Positions 10,858 through 25,500 are shown, counted from the first letter of the stretch. The stretch: 64,000 bases of DNA from Phascolarctos cinereus (GCF_002099425.1 NW_018344058.1:3162001-3226000), one strand, 5' to 3'. Notes: generated from the letters alone by a model not told the origin. Numbers and translations are program-made.

Positions 10858-11095
10858 CATATTGTTGTTCAGCTATTTCAGTTGTGTCTGACTTCATGAC
10901 TCTATTTGGAGTTTTCTTGTCAAAGATAATGGAGTGTTCGCCATTTTCTTCTCCAGCTTCTTTTACAGATAAGTTATGCATAGGGAAAATGACATTAAGT
11001 GGTTAATTGATTTCTCCCTGGTACAGGAATTTAAAATGGCACTAAAAACCAAACTCAGATCCTTTTGACTGAAAATTCAACGCTTTCTCCTACCA
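10858..11095 (-). repeat. MAR1-type SINE with RTE/BovB-like tail, minus strand
   Basis: TTGTTGTTCAGCTATTTCAG, TTGTGTCTGACTTCATGAC, TTTGGAGTTTTCTTGTCAAA and GCCATTTTCTTCTCCAGCT are the reverse of the RTE-like SINE tail also seen near 56.5 kb. A reversed MIR/CORE part follows. The tail implies mobilisation by an RTE-clade LINE. Confidence 0.75.
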
Positions 11096-11215
11096 TTTTC
11101 ATTCACCTAACTTTTGGTAGTAGTGTTCTTTTCCTTGTACTATACCTGTTTCTTTGTATATTCTATCCCACTCAGCAGAATGTATTGTAAGAACTTTTTT
11201 TTTATTCCCAGTATT

Positions 11216-11263
11216 AGTATACTTAAGTATACTAAGTATAAGTATACTTAAGTACTTAAGTGA
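11216..11263. repeat. Palindrome cluster
   Basis: AGTATACTTAAGTATACT (11216-11233) is a perfect 18-base palindrome. It is followed at once by a partial second copy (AGTATACTTAAGT from 11241) and ACTTAAGT. The cluster can form a cruciform or hairpin. Confidence 0.85.
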
Positions 11264-11269
11264 GTTTGT

Positions 11270-12599
11270 TGAATTTAAAACAATGATACTATGTTTTGAT
11301 GAAACATCAGTATGCCAGGAACAAAAACATAATCAAATAAAATTAGTATGCTAAATAGAAAGGGATTTTACCTTGGGGTTTGTGAACTTCATTTACTATT
11401 TCAATATCGTTTCCTTTCTATTTCTATATATTTAATGATTCAAGAACACTCTGAAGAGATTCAGAGGCTTCATCAGAATACCAGAGGGGCTCATAACATT
11501 AAAAAAAAAAAGAACTTTTATATGGAGTCGAGGCTACAGCTCACTGAAAAGACCTTTACAGAATTTGAAAACTAATGGATTAGGATATAGTGGGAAAACT
11601 GGAGAATTCTCAAGATGTTACCTGAAACTTAAAAGACTTTTTCTGCTCAACATATATTTATGCTTACTATAAATAGCAGCTACATGCTCCATTACAACAT
11701 GAGAAAGCAAGAGTATTTAAATATTCTGAATGTAAAATGAAGATGTAGAGATCTGCAACTGTTCCTGTTTTCTCCCCTACTCTGGCTGGTGGGGCAATTG
11801 GGAGAAGGGAACTAGGAAAGAGAAAATAAATGTTTTATTAACAAACTGAAGAGAAAGTGAAAGCATTTTTGGGTATTAAAAGCATAGTTATTAAAAATGG
11901 TATCCTTAAGTTAATACTATATATTTACTTGACAGGCAGACAAAATAAAGGCAAGCAAGAGATAAGCAAATCAAATTTTCTTGTAAAAGTTGTCACAAGT
12001 TAATATAATCAAATCCTCTCTGAAATGTGAATACCAATTAAAGGAAAATAATTCTAGGAGAGTATAATGTGGAAATATTCACTTTTGCCTTAGGAAGAAA
12101 ACGTTATTTTAAACCAATACTCTGATTCAGAGGTGGATGAACTGACGATACATTCTTAAGAAAACTGACCAAATCAGAGTGGAATGGCTGGTTAGCTGAC
12201 ACTGTTTTGCACATTAGCCTACCAACTATGTAATACAACTAAATGAATAACCTTAATTCAGCCCTTCCCTCCCATGCAGAGATACATTATTAGAATGGAA
12301 ATGTTACCTGAGAGACTCTCTTGGAAAAAAACCGTTTGGCAGAAAGAAACAGACTTAGTACTTGAGTAACAAGATGTCCCTAAAGTCTTACTGCAGTTTT
12401 AAGTTATTAAAGCTTAATGACAAGTTTAAGCTTTGTTAAAGCTTAAAATTACACTAAGACTTTTGGCATAGCCTGCATTTCATGACTGTATTAAGGTCAG
12501 GCTTATACTAGGAACCAAAATTAATACGTAAAAAGATTCCTTTTCTCTTAAAGTAACAAAGAAAAATTAAATACACGATACTGGAAAGCTTTAAAAAAA
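11270..12599. other. Convergent intergenic region between CD302 and MARCHF7
   Basis: AT-rich sequence with no recognised repeat family or gene. Candidate polyadenylation words occur on both strands (+ near 11336 and 11825; - near 11839), so either gene's longest 3' UTR could reach here. Confidence 0.45.
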
Positions 12600-13446
12600 A
12601 AGACAACAAATATCAATTATATATACATCGCATTTATTTGCAAAGAAATGACAACACTAAAAAACACATTGATAACCAGTGTTTTAATCGTGAATGTGGG
12701 ATCTAAAAAATTTTAATTAACAGCTTAATTAAGATTGCAATAATTTTGGTAAGTTACATTTCTGCAGAGAATTCTGAAATAAAAATTTAGAGTTGTAATA
12801 TTCCCGAATGGAATATCTGGAACACATATATCAAATACAATCTGATTTTCAAATCAATTCATAGTAATTCCATCATTTAAACATTTGTCCTCGTAATCTT
12901 TTATTGCTGTTTAAGTGAATTAACAGTTTAAATCTGCTTTAGAAACCTAATACTAGAGTTTTTCAGAAAGTTCCACTTGCTTCCATTTTTTTTTTTAAAC
13001 ACTGGAATCGATTATCAAAATGAGACTGCAACTTAAGGAAGTTTAAACAGAAAAATTATCATCCTGTGCTGTTTCCTGCCTGCCTCTCCCTCCCATCTTC
13101 AAAAGTATCCAATCTCTTTACTAACAAGGGAAAAAAATTGAAATTGAATAATCTTCCATAAATATAATCTGACTACAATAATCAGAACACAAAATGAGGG
13201 GAGGGGAATTAAATACTTGAAACAAAGCTAATACTTTCCCACTCTCCTCAAGGGAAAATCAACACGAACCTGCCAGTTTGAGAACATATCATTTTCACTG
13301 GCCATGTTTCAGGGCGTAGCAGTGTAGTTTGAAGCCAGCAACATTTGAAATAAAAGTAGTAATATTCAATGTACTTTTAATAAGCACCCCCCCCAAAAGT
13401 AATTATTTTATATCAATTGTTTGCAGCTCATTCGTCTCACATGATG
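12600..13446 (-). other. MARCHF7: MARCHF7 3' UTR (extent inferred)
   Basis: AT-rich non-coding sequence follows the stop. On the - strand AATAAA signals occur at 12905-12900 and 12638-12633; the second, about 810 bases after the stop, is my preferred end, and another lies near 11839. No open frame or recognised repeat interrupts the stretch, consistent with an exonic 3' UTR. Confidence 0.5.
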
Positions 13447-13505
13447 TTAGGCCATGTCAAATGCTCTGTTGTGGTCTCCATCTTCTTCAGATTCATCCTC
13501 AGAGG
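13447..13505 (-). CDS. MARCHF7: MARCHF7 terminal coding exon (residues 691-709 and stop)
   Basis: The acceptor TTTCAACAG precedes 13505. The exon completes a Thr codon, encodes [18 protein letters not shown] and stops with TAA at 13449-13447. The acidic C-terminal cluster is conserved (human ends [16 protein letters not shown]). Confidence 0.95.
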
Positions 13506-16500
13506 CTGTTGAAAGAACAATAACAGAATCAAAAAATGACCAAGCTATAAAATGGTTACCACACATAACAATGTCTGAAAAAATATTTGGATTTCAGATC
13601 ACAATGTGGTGTGAAAAAAGCCAGAATGAGGTTCAAGCTTATCATCTAAAGAGACTCCACACAGAATTTAACCTGCTACAACTCTACGGTAAAAGCTCCT
13701 CTCAAGAATGGAGGATGCAGATGGGGTAGCTTATTAGTTTATGAACACTCACAAATTTTTAAGTCACTGAAGCTATCACTTTGCAATGCAATGCCAACAA
13801 ACAGGTTTATTTGTTCAATTTATTTAAAATGACCAATTAAGTTCACTATAGAGAAAGCCTGAGTTAATATGTCCCTTTGTTGAAAACTACTCTATTCCAC
13901 TTGCTTCTATTTCAAGGTTGAGTACCTAAAATTCATGATGTGATTTTAGCAAGAAGCAACAAGACAGTCATTATGATCACAGAACATAGAAGTTCCATAA
14001 GGATATCCCAGGATTTCTTTAGGAAGCTGAATGAATCAACCATAAAAGAGTTAGAAAAGTCCGAGTTTTAATTACAACTCTGACACTAATTAGCTGTGTG
14101 ACCACAGTGAAAAAGCCACAATCTTTTCCAAGGTTGGATTCCTTATTTATAAATAAGAATATTTACACTACTTACCTAACAAAGTTGTTTTGAGGAAAAG
14201 TGCACTGCAAATCTTAAAGCACTATGGATTATTCTTAAAATCTGTAAATTGCATTACAAGTGATGGGGGAAAAGGGATACTGCCAATTACAAGTAACTTC
14301 CCAATTTTCATGGTCTGTGTTTTGTACTTAATAAAGAGTAACATTTATCTTTTTTAAGAATATCCAGTCAAAGTTAAACCCATTTAAAACAACACGTTAC
14401 GGACATTAGGGGATGGAGGAGATTGCATGCAACACCTAAGTATTCTAATGGACTATATAGTACTCTATTATCTAAGTTTATTCATCCCTGCTAGAATATG
14501 AAATTCCTTTCAAAGAGAAATTAAAATTTTTTAAAAATTCAATGAAATAATCTAGATTCACATTTACATACCACCCCCCCGCATTTCATTCCACAAAGAA
14601 CTTATAACTTTCAGTAGTCCCAAAAGTGGGACTACTATCTGTAGCTCTAAATTGACAAAGAAATACCTTTTCATGGATATAAGTAATATGTGGTTACTGT
14701 AATATTGTCAAAACAATCAACTCCATAAGGAAGGAAAATTTAATGTTTAGCTATCTTTAGGAACAGGTTTTCTTTTTTTCTCACTCTGATTCTTAAAGGA
14801 AGTTAAGCTGTAATAAGCAAATCAAATTTATACTTTTATGAAAATGCTGTAAGACTTTTTCCCCCATAACTTCTCTTTATTCTGTTGCTTTGAAAGTGGA
14901 TGAATTTGGGGGCTAGTTATTTTATTTTAAAAATTGCTAAACAGCAGATACTAACTGCAAATGTATTAAATAACTCTGGGGACAAAAAAGTCTATCAGCC
15001 CAAATAGCCAACCAATATCAAAAGTACATATAGCATAATATGCCATGTTCTTTTTCATAAAAAACTCACTTGTTACTGAACTTAAGAAATGCTCATTCTT
15101 GAACTATGAAATTCTTATCCATTCTAATAAACTCTTCTATATGACTACACTAAGATTGTTAAAAATTTAATCCAAAAAATAAATGTTGAGTATAAACAAA
15201 GCATTGCCAATTCTTAAAAATAGGAATCTGCTCATAAAATTCAGATCATTAAAAAAGTGTCTTGGAATTACAAATCACTCCTGAGGGGAAAGACTGCTTT
15301 ACTATGTGCAACATGCATAATCCAGCTGGAGTAGAAGAGAAGAGGAGAGGAATCATCTAAATAAGGTGGTAGAGGATTGTTTATTTGTTTGTTTTGGGGG
15401 AGAGCAGAGGGATACATGGAAAAACAGGGTTCAAAGACACATCTGACATTTTCATGTAGATAGATGATAAAATACTATTAATATCTTAAGGCTTATACAG
15501 GATCTTAAAATGGTTTCACATATTTTAAAATATAGTTATAAAAATTTAAGAAATGTTTAATTAAAAAAACATTAAATCACTTATTGCTTTAGTCCCACTC
15601 AAAGAGCTGAAACTGATTAGTTCAAGGCATGTTAGGGTTTCTTCATTTAAAATTTTGGTCCCAAGCCAAGTCCACTGACCTTGAATATCACTCCCCATAT
15701 TAATTTTTTTCTCCCAAAAATTCAGTTTCTCTGCATCTCTATCCCCTCCCCCCCAACTCCTTGTGTTATCAATAGGGCTACAAGCCAGTCAAAATGACAA
15801 TAAAACTAATATAGCACATGCCTTCAAAAAAAGAGGAACACTGGTAGGTTTTGTTCAGTGGGTTTAATTTGCAATAATAAATTCAACAAGTCTGGGGAGG
15901 GGAAATGTCACCTACTTTCAAGATCTTCCATATGTGCCTGAAGAGTTCTTGCAAGGTTAATAAACTAGAAACAATGCAGAAAGAAATACAGTAGTTTAAA
16001 TGTTGTATATGGATCTACAGAATAAGTATAGGTGGTTTATTTTACTTAACACAAAGTTAAAATATCATTTTAAGCCCTTAAAATCTAGCTATCAGGGCAG
16101 GAATGGGGAACCTGTGGCCTTGAGGCCATGTGTGACCCTCGAGGTCCTCAAGTGCAGTTCTTTGACACAAAACAAATCCCCTTAATAAAAGGATTTGTTC
16201 CTTAAAACTTGGATTCAGTCAAAAGGCCACAGCCAAGGACCTAGAAGGTCACAGGTTCCCCACCCCTGTACTAGGGCTTCCTCCTCAATCAATTAAAACA
16301 CATAATTTAAGGGCAGTATTTGAAATATGTGTATGTATATACATGCTATTAGCAATAATCTAGTTCTTCAGGAAATTTTTTACTTAACACTAGTTGCTGC
16401 TTTGATAAAAAGAAACACGGCCATGACAATCCCTTAAAGATAAATTATTTCATCCAACAGTACTCATTCTTTGCACTGAAGCAAATTACATAAAAAGGTA

Positions 16501-19500
16501 TTCCAATTTTGAAAATTCTATAACCTGGGGACTAAGTGGTTTCAATTCAGAGCTAATGTACAAAATGACAACTGGAATTCACATTAGAAATAGAATAAAA
16601 AACTCATGAACCACTCCTTTTCTATCTAAATTTGATATAACAGACTAAGAAAATTGAGGTTTCAAATTTAATTCTATGCTAAAAATAGTATTGGTTTTGA
16701 AAAATCTTCATAATCACATTTATACACTTAGTAAGTGAAGGGACAGATTCAATGGCCTGATACAATAATTATGTTACCAGTTTTGTTTAAAGCAGAAAAG
16801 CTATTTCATAATTTGGTCAGATTAGACAAGTTTACAAAATTTCATGATTTCTAGGGAACATATGGTCAGGAAATTTTAATTCCTTTTCTGTTACAGCTAA
16901 ATAATTTTTTAATATTGTTATTCTTTTATTCACCAACAGATGCGTATAACATCAAGGGCTACATAATGAAGAACTTGTATACATAAAATGATCTGATCAT
17001 TTTCACTAAATTCCTTCAATGAAGCATTTGCTTCCATTTTTTTTTTTGCATTTTGATTTGTTAATAGGATAAAGTATTGAACTTCATTTATATAACTTCC
17101 AAAATCAATATAAAACATATACACTATAGTCTACATTAGGGAACCTTCAATTTTTATTTAACAATAGAGTTAAAAATATTAATAATGTCTAGCAACATAT
17201 AAAACCTAAAAGCTAACCAAAATAAACAAATCCTTAATGGTGACATGTAATCACCCAAAAAAGATATGAGACCACGAACGGCTTTGGTATGATGATGAAT
17301 AAAACAGCACCTATGGTAATTACTACTTGCTGGGATAATCCTTCGAGTAGCTTATAAGGGCATACAGAACATAATTCATGTGCCAGGTAAAGATTAGATA
17401 GCACCCAACATCAGAGTTATCAGTATAATTTGGATTTATAAAAGCCCATTAGACATAATGGTCTTACATTTGCAAAACCTTTTGAAAGGCAGAACTAACT
17501 TGATGAAACTACAACACTCATTACTTTACAAAAAACAGCCTAAGATAGCTCTACAAAGCTAATTCAAAGCGAACATTTAAAAAATATCAAACTTGTATCA
17601 AAAGATAATGCACATAAGCTCATAGTCTGAAAAGAAATATTACATTAGGTCCTAAATGAAAAATCTTCACATTGAAAAGTGCTCAAATAAGTTAAAAATA
17701 AACTCACTCTACTAGTATTTTTGTAGTGGAGAAATTTTACTACAGTTTATCTCTAAATTACTGTCATGAAACCTTTCCACCTTCACAATCTAAAATAGGG
17801 AATACTGAGTATTTGAAGGTCTGACTTAAAAATGAATGAAAAGAGGGTATTTTTCATCTATCTTCAAAGATTAATCAAAAATTAAGCAGAGAAATTCATA
17901 ACTTAGAATGATTTAATCTAACCCCCTTTAAAACAACTGTTTTTCAATTGCAACAAAACCCACCTACAACAAAAAACGAAAATGTGTCAATACAAATAAC
18001 TATATCTGAAAGATTTTTCTATTACTGGTGTCAATTTCTAGGTACAATCAAAATAATTCTTGTGGAATTTCTAGATTTGAGTTATATTTTGGATTTATAT
18101 GCTATATTTGTTATGAAAGAAACATCCCTTTTTCTTATATTAACAAGTCTACCTATATGTCATCAAAATAAAATCATTCTCTATTTGAAGAATAAACTTT
18201 TTTCCCCCTATCCTTGAAAATGTTTTCAAGAATAGAATATTGGACACTGGACAGGAAATAGTAAATGTCTTAAAATCTGAAGTGTCTTCACTTTTAAGGT
18301 TTTATAGCACCTATTTTTTCAATTAAAAAAAAAAGACTAGTTCCCCTAAAATAATCCATATGTTTATAAATGATTTACTTCCCAAAGCTAAACTACTAAT
18401 TCAGTCTGCTCTCCCATCCCCACCTCAATATTACTTACTCGGACCCGAGTGCTAGCTTCACTTGCAGTTCCCAGCATATCAGAAAAGCTTTGTTCACATA
18501 AATGCAATAACACAACCAGGTACAGACCAGAGCTGATAAACTCATACTCCGCCTTTAGTAGAGAGGAAAAAGAATAAAAGAAAAAAATGAGAAAACTAGA
18601 ATCAAAATTTGGATATACAGTGACACAGTTCCCTGATAAACGGAAGAAAAACACCCATGCACATTAGGTGTCCTATCAGGGAACAAGGCTTAAACTTTTT
18701 TTCATATTTAGAAAGACCCTCTCATTGACAACACCATGCCATTTGTTGTACAGGAAAGATACTTATTTAGATAGACTAAAGGAAAAGAAAAATTAGCTGA
18801 ATTTTTTTGGAATAAATGATGAAGCTCTTTATAGATAACCTGATTTTACAATAGTTTTCTTAAGTAAATAATTTATTTAAAAAAATTTTTAAATCATGTG
18901 AAATGGTATAGAACTTTATTTGTTCATTTTCTATACATCTCAGAATATTTAAAGAACTTATTCCAAAAATTTCAATTAGTGTTCCCTTAACTATGACTTA
19001 AACTCACGTAATAACTGAAAAAGGAATTGGGTACTAAAACTTCCCAATATATAAAAACCTACATGTCTTTACTAAACAGCTAGAATGGTATTAGTGGGCT
19101 ACTACTTTGATAGGCAGTAGGGTCCTAGAGTAATATTTGTAATGTCAAAATCTATCTGGCTTTTGCCATATTTAGGTCCAGTTAATGTACCTGTAGTATA
19201 AACTGCATTTTTAGCAAAAGCTTCAGCAGCTTGCTAGCTAACAGGTTGTCTAAGAAATCTTTAATCACTTCTTACTTCTTAAAGCTAGTTATCCCTCTAA
19301 TATTAGTATTACTAACCTAGGAAGAATCCATCTCTACAGAAGTAAAAAGGGAAGAGGAACTGCCTTGAAAAATAAGTGTGAACTCATTCCAGATAAGGAA
19401 ATTCTATTTATATATATTTTAAACATCTTGCATAACTAACCATGGATTATGCTAGATAACGGATAATGAAGAAGTTCCCACATCACTAAAATCAATCATT

Positions 19501-22500
19501 CATAATAACAGCCCAAGCAAATCAAGGCCAGGAAGATGGACAAGTGATTACTACAAGTAATTCCTGGTACTTAACAATTACTTTAATAAGACTACTGGTA
19601 ATTTGGGGAGCCACAGCCTTCTCATTCTATCAGGAATGTTTTAAAAAGCCAAAAGCTCCAGAGCAGATGATGAAACTTCTAGAAAACAAAGTCAGAAGAG
19701 AACATCTCACTCAAAAGCTAAAGTTGGAGTGGGTCATCAATAACCAAGTCTATTCCTATAAATCTATTCAACCCACATTCTCTGAAGCAAAAGGCTTTCT
19801 TTTCTCTTCATACTTTCTTCCTTGCTTTGAAAAGAACACCTACAACTACCAAAAAGGACTCTTGGGATATTCACTGTTGGTAAAGTTTGTCACTTTTCTG
19901 CCAAAAGATAATAGTCTTTATTTTCATTAGGACAAAGGGTTAAATCAAAAAAGGACAGCACCAGCAGGTAAAAGTTGGAGGGAATCACATATCTCTGCTA
20001 CTCCCTTTCTTATCTGTCTTCTTTGAACCCATCAGTGCTAATACTAACCTATGTAATGACATACAATAGAGAAGCTACCATGTGACAAAAATGTCATATA
20101 GAAGACAAAAAGCTTTTTTAAAAGGTACCCAAATTATTAATGAACAAGCTTGACTAAGGAGCTATATGATAGTTCTCTTGGGCATTTCAGGTTCTAATGA
20201 GAAATACTAGAAAAATCAACTCTGCTGTATCAAAATATCTCAGTCCTCCTGTACTTAATTAAAAATAATCAAAAATAAACTTTGGTTTAATCTTTATTCT
20301 TGATCATTTAGGTATATAAAAATTCCTTAAATGCGAGCTGTTTTTAAAATTTTATTTTCAATGATTAATAAAGGCTGTTGGTTGTGGGGGATAAGAGAAT
20401 AAAAAGCAGAGAATTATGCAAGTGAATGCAGTTGAAGAAAAACAGCATTAACTTGACCATAAAAAATCAGTAATATCTTTTATGGGAACAGTAACAAGTA
20501 TAATGTTAAAAACAAAAATAGTTTTTCAGAGTTAAATGGGAATTCAGTGTGAAGGGGGAGGCAATGAAGGGAAAGAGAATGCTTAAGGCATATTGCTCTA
20601 CTCCATTCTTGAAGTTTTAGAGAGGAACTAAAGTGGATTGCCACCAAATCTCTAACCAAATTGTTGGTAATTTCCAATTGTACAGGAAAAGTGCTTGAAA
20701 TTGATCAATATCCATTCACACAGCTGAAATAAGAAAAATCTTGCGAAAAGACAAGAAAAAATAGCACCACTAATTCTGGGAAAGTGTTTCAAACTTAGAG
20801 AGCAATGTATTTTTTTAAATGCAGAGATCCTGACCATGACCAGATCGATTTCCTCAAAAGTTGTTCCTCTAAGCAGAGAACAGACACTTACCAAATTAGG
20901 CAAAATATACTAACTTGTTCATTTGCATGAGCCCTATGAAGTTCATGAATATCAAAATCCTCTAGGTTAAGCTGTAATTTTTCTTTACATAGTTCACAGG
21001 TGGTTACAGCTTCCAATGATGAACCTAGCAGAAATAAAATTCAAAGTCAAATTTTATTTTCATATACTTCCACAAAACTATGTAAATCCTCATCTCAAAC
21101 GATCTTTAAGTTCACATCATTATCATATCATTTATTAATGAAAAACATTAATTTTCAAAGCAGTAAAACAAACATTTCCTTGAATATAGAAACAGGCAAC
21201 TTTCCATATGCATGCCAAACAACTCCTACCTTCTGAGATGTAAGTCGCTTGCTCATGCTTTGTTTTTTCCAGACACCTTTGCAAAGTAATAGAATTTACA
21301 CTGTCTTCCTTGACATAGCAACATGAAAACAACGACAGTTTGCTCTAATAACTTAATGTTATAAACAGGAAGAGACACACCCTGGTCAAATGTCATTAGC
21401 ATGTAAATACCTAGCAATTTTTAGGGGCTAAGCACTTGCCTCATCTGCCACTAGTCCAACTGCTTTAGGAATATGGAAAAGGGTATCACCACTGTCTGAC
21501 TCAGAGCAGCACTTCCTTACCCAAAAATACCCTTAATCCTCAGTCACTTTTAGATTTCAGGCTCTAAATGACTAATAGTAATGCTGAATCAATAATATGT
21601 CATTGTTATTATCTTTTAAAGATTTAATAGCATTTTATTGTTTTTCCTATTGCATGTAAAGACAGTTTTCAACATTCATTTTTGTAAGATTTTGAGTTCC
21701 AAATTTTTCTACATCCTTCTTTTCCCTCTACTATCCTTAAGACAGCAATCTGATAGAGGTTATACATGTACAATGATGTTACACACATTTCCACAAGAGT
21801 CATGTTGTGAAAGAAGAATCAGAACAAAGGGGAAAAATCACAAGAAAGAAAAAGCAAAACACAACAGAAAGTAAAAATAGTATACTTCAATCTGCATTCA
21901 GACACCTAAGTTTTTTCTCTGGATGTGTTACAATATTTCATCACCAGTCTTTTGAAAGTGTCTTGGAGAATGTATTGTTGTGAAGAGCTAAGTCTATCAT
22001 AGTTGGTCATCACACAATTCTGCTGTTAACTGTGTACAATATTCTCCTAGTTCTGCTCACTTCACTCAGCCATCATATCATGGTTATTCTTAAAGGGCAG
22101 TTTTCTAAAAAGCAATTTAGTATTAAACAGAACAAAATGTAATAACCACAAGGTATATGACAATTTGAGAACATAAATGTAGGAAGGTAAGAATAACTTG
22201 TGACAATTAACATCACTAATACTGTCAGGTAAAGAACTGAATGAGAAATGAATATTCAGAGCTCAGGAACACCTAAAGAGCCAATGTATCTAAAAATGTG
22301 TTGCAAATAGTCAATATTTCACTGGATTTTCAGCATAAGTCCAATGAAGATACAAAACGGAAATCTGTCTTAGATTGAAGTCACTTTGTCATAGATTTAG
22401 AGCAGGAAGGGACCTCACCCTCAGGTCATCATCGTATACCTCATCTAGAGAAGAAGTAACTGTGACCCTAAAAGACTTTTAACTGATCTACCCAAGGTCA

Positions 22501-25500
22501 CAGAGTAATTCAGCAATCTTTCCATGGCAGCACATTTCTTGCCATAAATTCTGTTGTTCTTTTATACCACCCTTTTATTAAAATCATTCATGGGGGCAGG
22601 TAGGTGGCGCAGTGGATAGAGCACCGGCCCTGGAGTCAGGAGGACCTGAGTTCAAATCCGGCCTCAGACACATAATAACACTTACTAGCTGTGTGACCCT
22701 GGGCAAGTCACTTAACCCCCATTGCCAACCCCTCCTCCCAAAAAAACACAACCATTGGCCTTTGTAGAAAGTCTATCTATGAAACAAGAACATAATGACC
22801 ATGGAATTTATAACTGAAAAGGACCTTAAGTGTTACCTAACCTTAATTTTGCAGATTTATCTGAAGCCCAGAGAGTTTAACTGATTTATCCAAGGAAACG
22901 CAGTCAGCATGTGGGAAAGATAAGACTGTAACCTCAATCTTCTGACTAGAATCTACAACTCTTTAACCACTGCAGGACTTTCTTCTACATGTTACAGTTC
23001 AAGTGTTGAGGAAACTGTGGGTAGGGCTGCTAAAAATTAATTTGCAATGATTAAGTTTCTGAAGGCAAATAAGAGTCAACTAAATAAATCTATAAACTTT
23101 TTTCAAATACCAGTGAATAATCATCAAATGTCAGTTATTTAGTGCAAGCACTAAGATCAAATAAGTCCTCCACTCTGGTAATAACTCAAATTGCCTAATT
23201 TCCACAGCATTAAACAAAAACTGATTACAAAAAATTATACCCAGTGGTATAAAAAACAATTTTCACATGACAGGCCAAATCAATTAACAAAACAAAATTA
23301 CAGCAATGCTATAATTCATTGTTCAAATAGAGCTTTTTATTTTTTTAAGGATCAATATGCTTAGAACAGTTAAGAAGGTGATAGATATTCTAGCAATTAC
23401 TAAGGTACAAGTCAGTATGATCATTATTAGACTCATCCTGGAATTTACATAGCATTTTTCCAGGGAAAGCGTCATAAAAACTAAAGATTCTCAGGATAGT
23501 CCATAAAAGTATACAATAAAAGATAACTGTACTTCAACATAACGTGGAAAAATAGCCAACTAGAAGGGAATAAGATAACACCAAGGATATGCTTCAGTAC
23601 CACAACAAGAGAGTTGAAAATTAGACTGGCAGTAGTTCTAACCCTGCCAACTCTCTACTCTCCCCACTTCCTAGCGGAGCACACTATTCCATAAACAGTA
23701 TGATCCAGCTGTTTAGGCTATAGGTTATTCACTTAAAATGAGCCTTTAATAAGAAAATATTTAAAAGGAAGTTAGGAAAAGAGGTAAATTGAAACAGCAA
23801 CGTAAAATACTAAAATTAAGAGCAGACAGCTGAAAACAAGAAGATGAATTCTCAATTTCAAACTATTAAATTTTTAGGAATGTTGCTGAGCCTAAGTAAA
23901 CCACTTCAAAATATGATTTTGAATTACTAAATGGAGAATTCCAGAAAATAATTAAGATCTTACAGTGAAGTGATTCCAACAGTAAATCAAATATTTAACT
24001 GAAATTTTTTGAAATGACTGTGACAGCGTAATGGGACTTGGAAAAAAAATAGCCTAACAGTAACTGAGAAAATAAAGGTCATATTCCTTTCTATACCAGC
24101 AAGAAAGGCATTCCACTAATTTTTTTCTTTCTAGCAAGATTTCCAAGCTTTTATATGATTTGAATGAAAAAAAAAATCAAAATTCGTTCATAGGTTTGTA
24201 TTTGAAGCAGATAAGAGTTTAAAGTATGGCACACTTTAATCCCACATGCCTCTGGAAAGTTGATTAAAAAACAAGATCCTCATTCAAACTTAAAATAACA
24301 CTAAAAGACCCTATATTTTAACTTTGCTTATTAAATAAACTTCAGAAAATTCCTTCTAAATCCTAATATTCTAAAGAGCACTTAAAAAAAAAATTCTGCT
24401 CCAAATAATACTGACCTCTGCATCACCCAAATTTCAACTAGTCAAAGGTAAAAAAAGACTGAGGCTATCCATCAGGAACTTTCTCTACTTTTCCAATTCC
24501 ATACTTCAAAAAATACAATAAATACAATAAAACTCTCAGGAATATTATAGCCAAATTCCAGAGTTCTCAGGTCAAGGAGAAAATATTTCAAGTTGCCAGG
24601 AAGAAACATTTCAAGTATTGTGGAAACACAATCAGGATAACATAAGATTTAGCAGCTTCCACATTAAGGGATGGGAGGGCTTGGAATATGATATTCTGGA
24701 GGTGAAAGGACTAGGATTAAAACCAAGAATCACCTACCCAGCAAAACTGAGTATAATCCATGAGGCAAAAAAAAAAAGATATTCAACAAAGAAGAGGAAT
24801 TTAACGCATTTTTAAGAAAAAACTAGAGCTAAATAGAAAATGTGACTTTCAAATACAAGACTCAAGAGAAGCATGAAAAGGTCAACAGGAAAGAGAAATC
24901 ATAAGGGACTTATTAAAGTTGAACTGTTCACATTCCTACATGGAAAGATGATATTTGTAACTCATGAGACCTGAAGAGGGAATATATATATATAGACTGA
25001 GGGCACAGGGTGAGTTGAATATGAAGTGATGGTATCTAAAAAAGAAAATTAAGGGATGAGAGAGGAATGTACTGGGAGAAGGAGAAAGGGAGAGGTAGAA
25101 TGGGATAAATTATCTTACATAAAAGAGGCAAGAGGGAATGAGTGAACCTTACTCTTATTAGAGCTGGCTTATGGAGAGAATAACATATACACTCAACTGG
25201 GTATGGAAATCTATCTTAACCTACAGGAAAGTAGGGGGTAAAGGGACAAAAGAAGAGGGGAAGTGATAGAAGGGAGGGCAGATTGGGAGGGGGGATAATC
25301 AGAAGCAAATACTTTTGCAGAGGGACAGGGTGAAAGGTGAAAATAGAATAAATGAGAGGTGGGACAGGATGGAGGAAATATTGTTAGCCATTTCCCTAAC
25401 GTACATAGAAATGTGTCAAATTTACAAAAATAAGAGCCATTTCCCTAATTGATAAATGATCAAAAGATATAATAATCAGTTTTCAGACTGAAGTGATTAA

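Noticed and set aside
22592-22680. tRNA-like A and B boxes
   Set aside because: They belong to the head of a WSINE-like SINE, not a tRNA gene: no cloverleaf acceptor stem is seen, and the same unit recurs at 36.6, 51.4, 55.7 and 57.5 kb.
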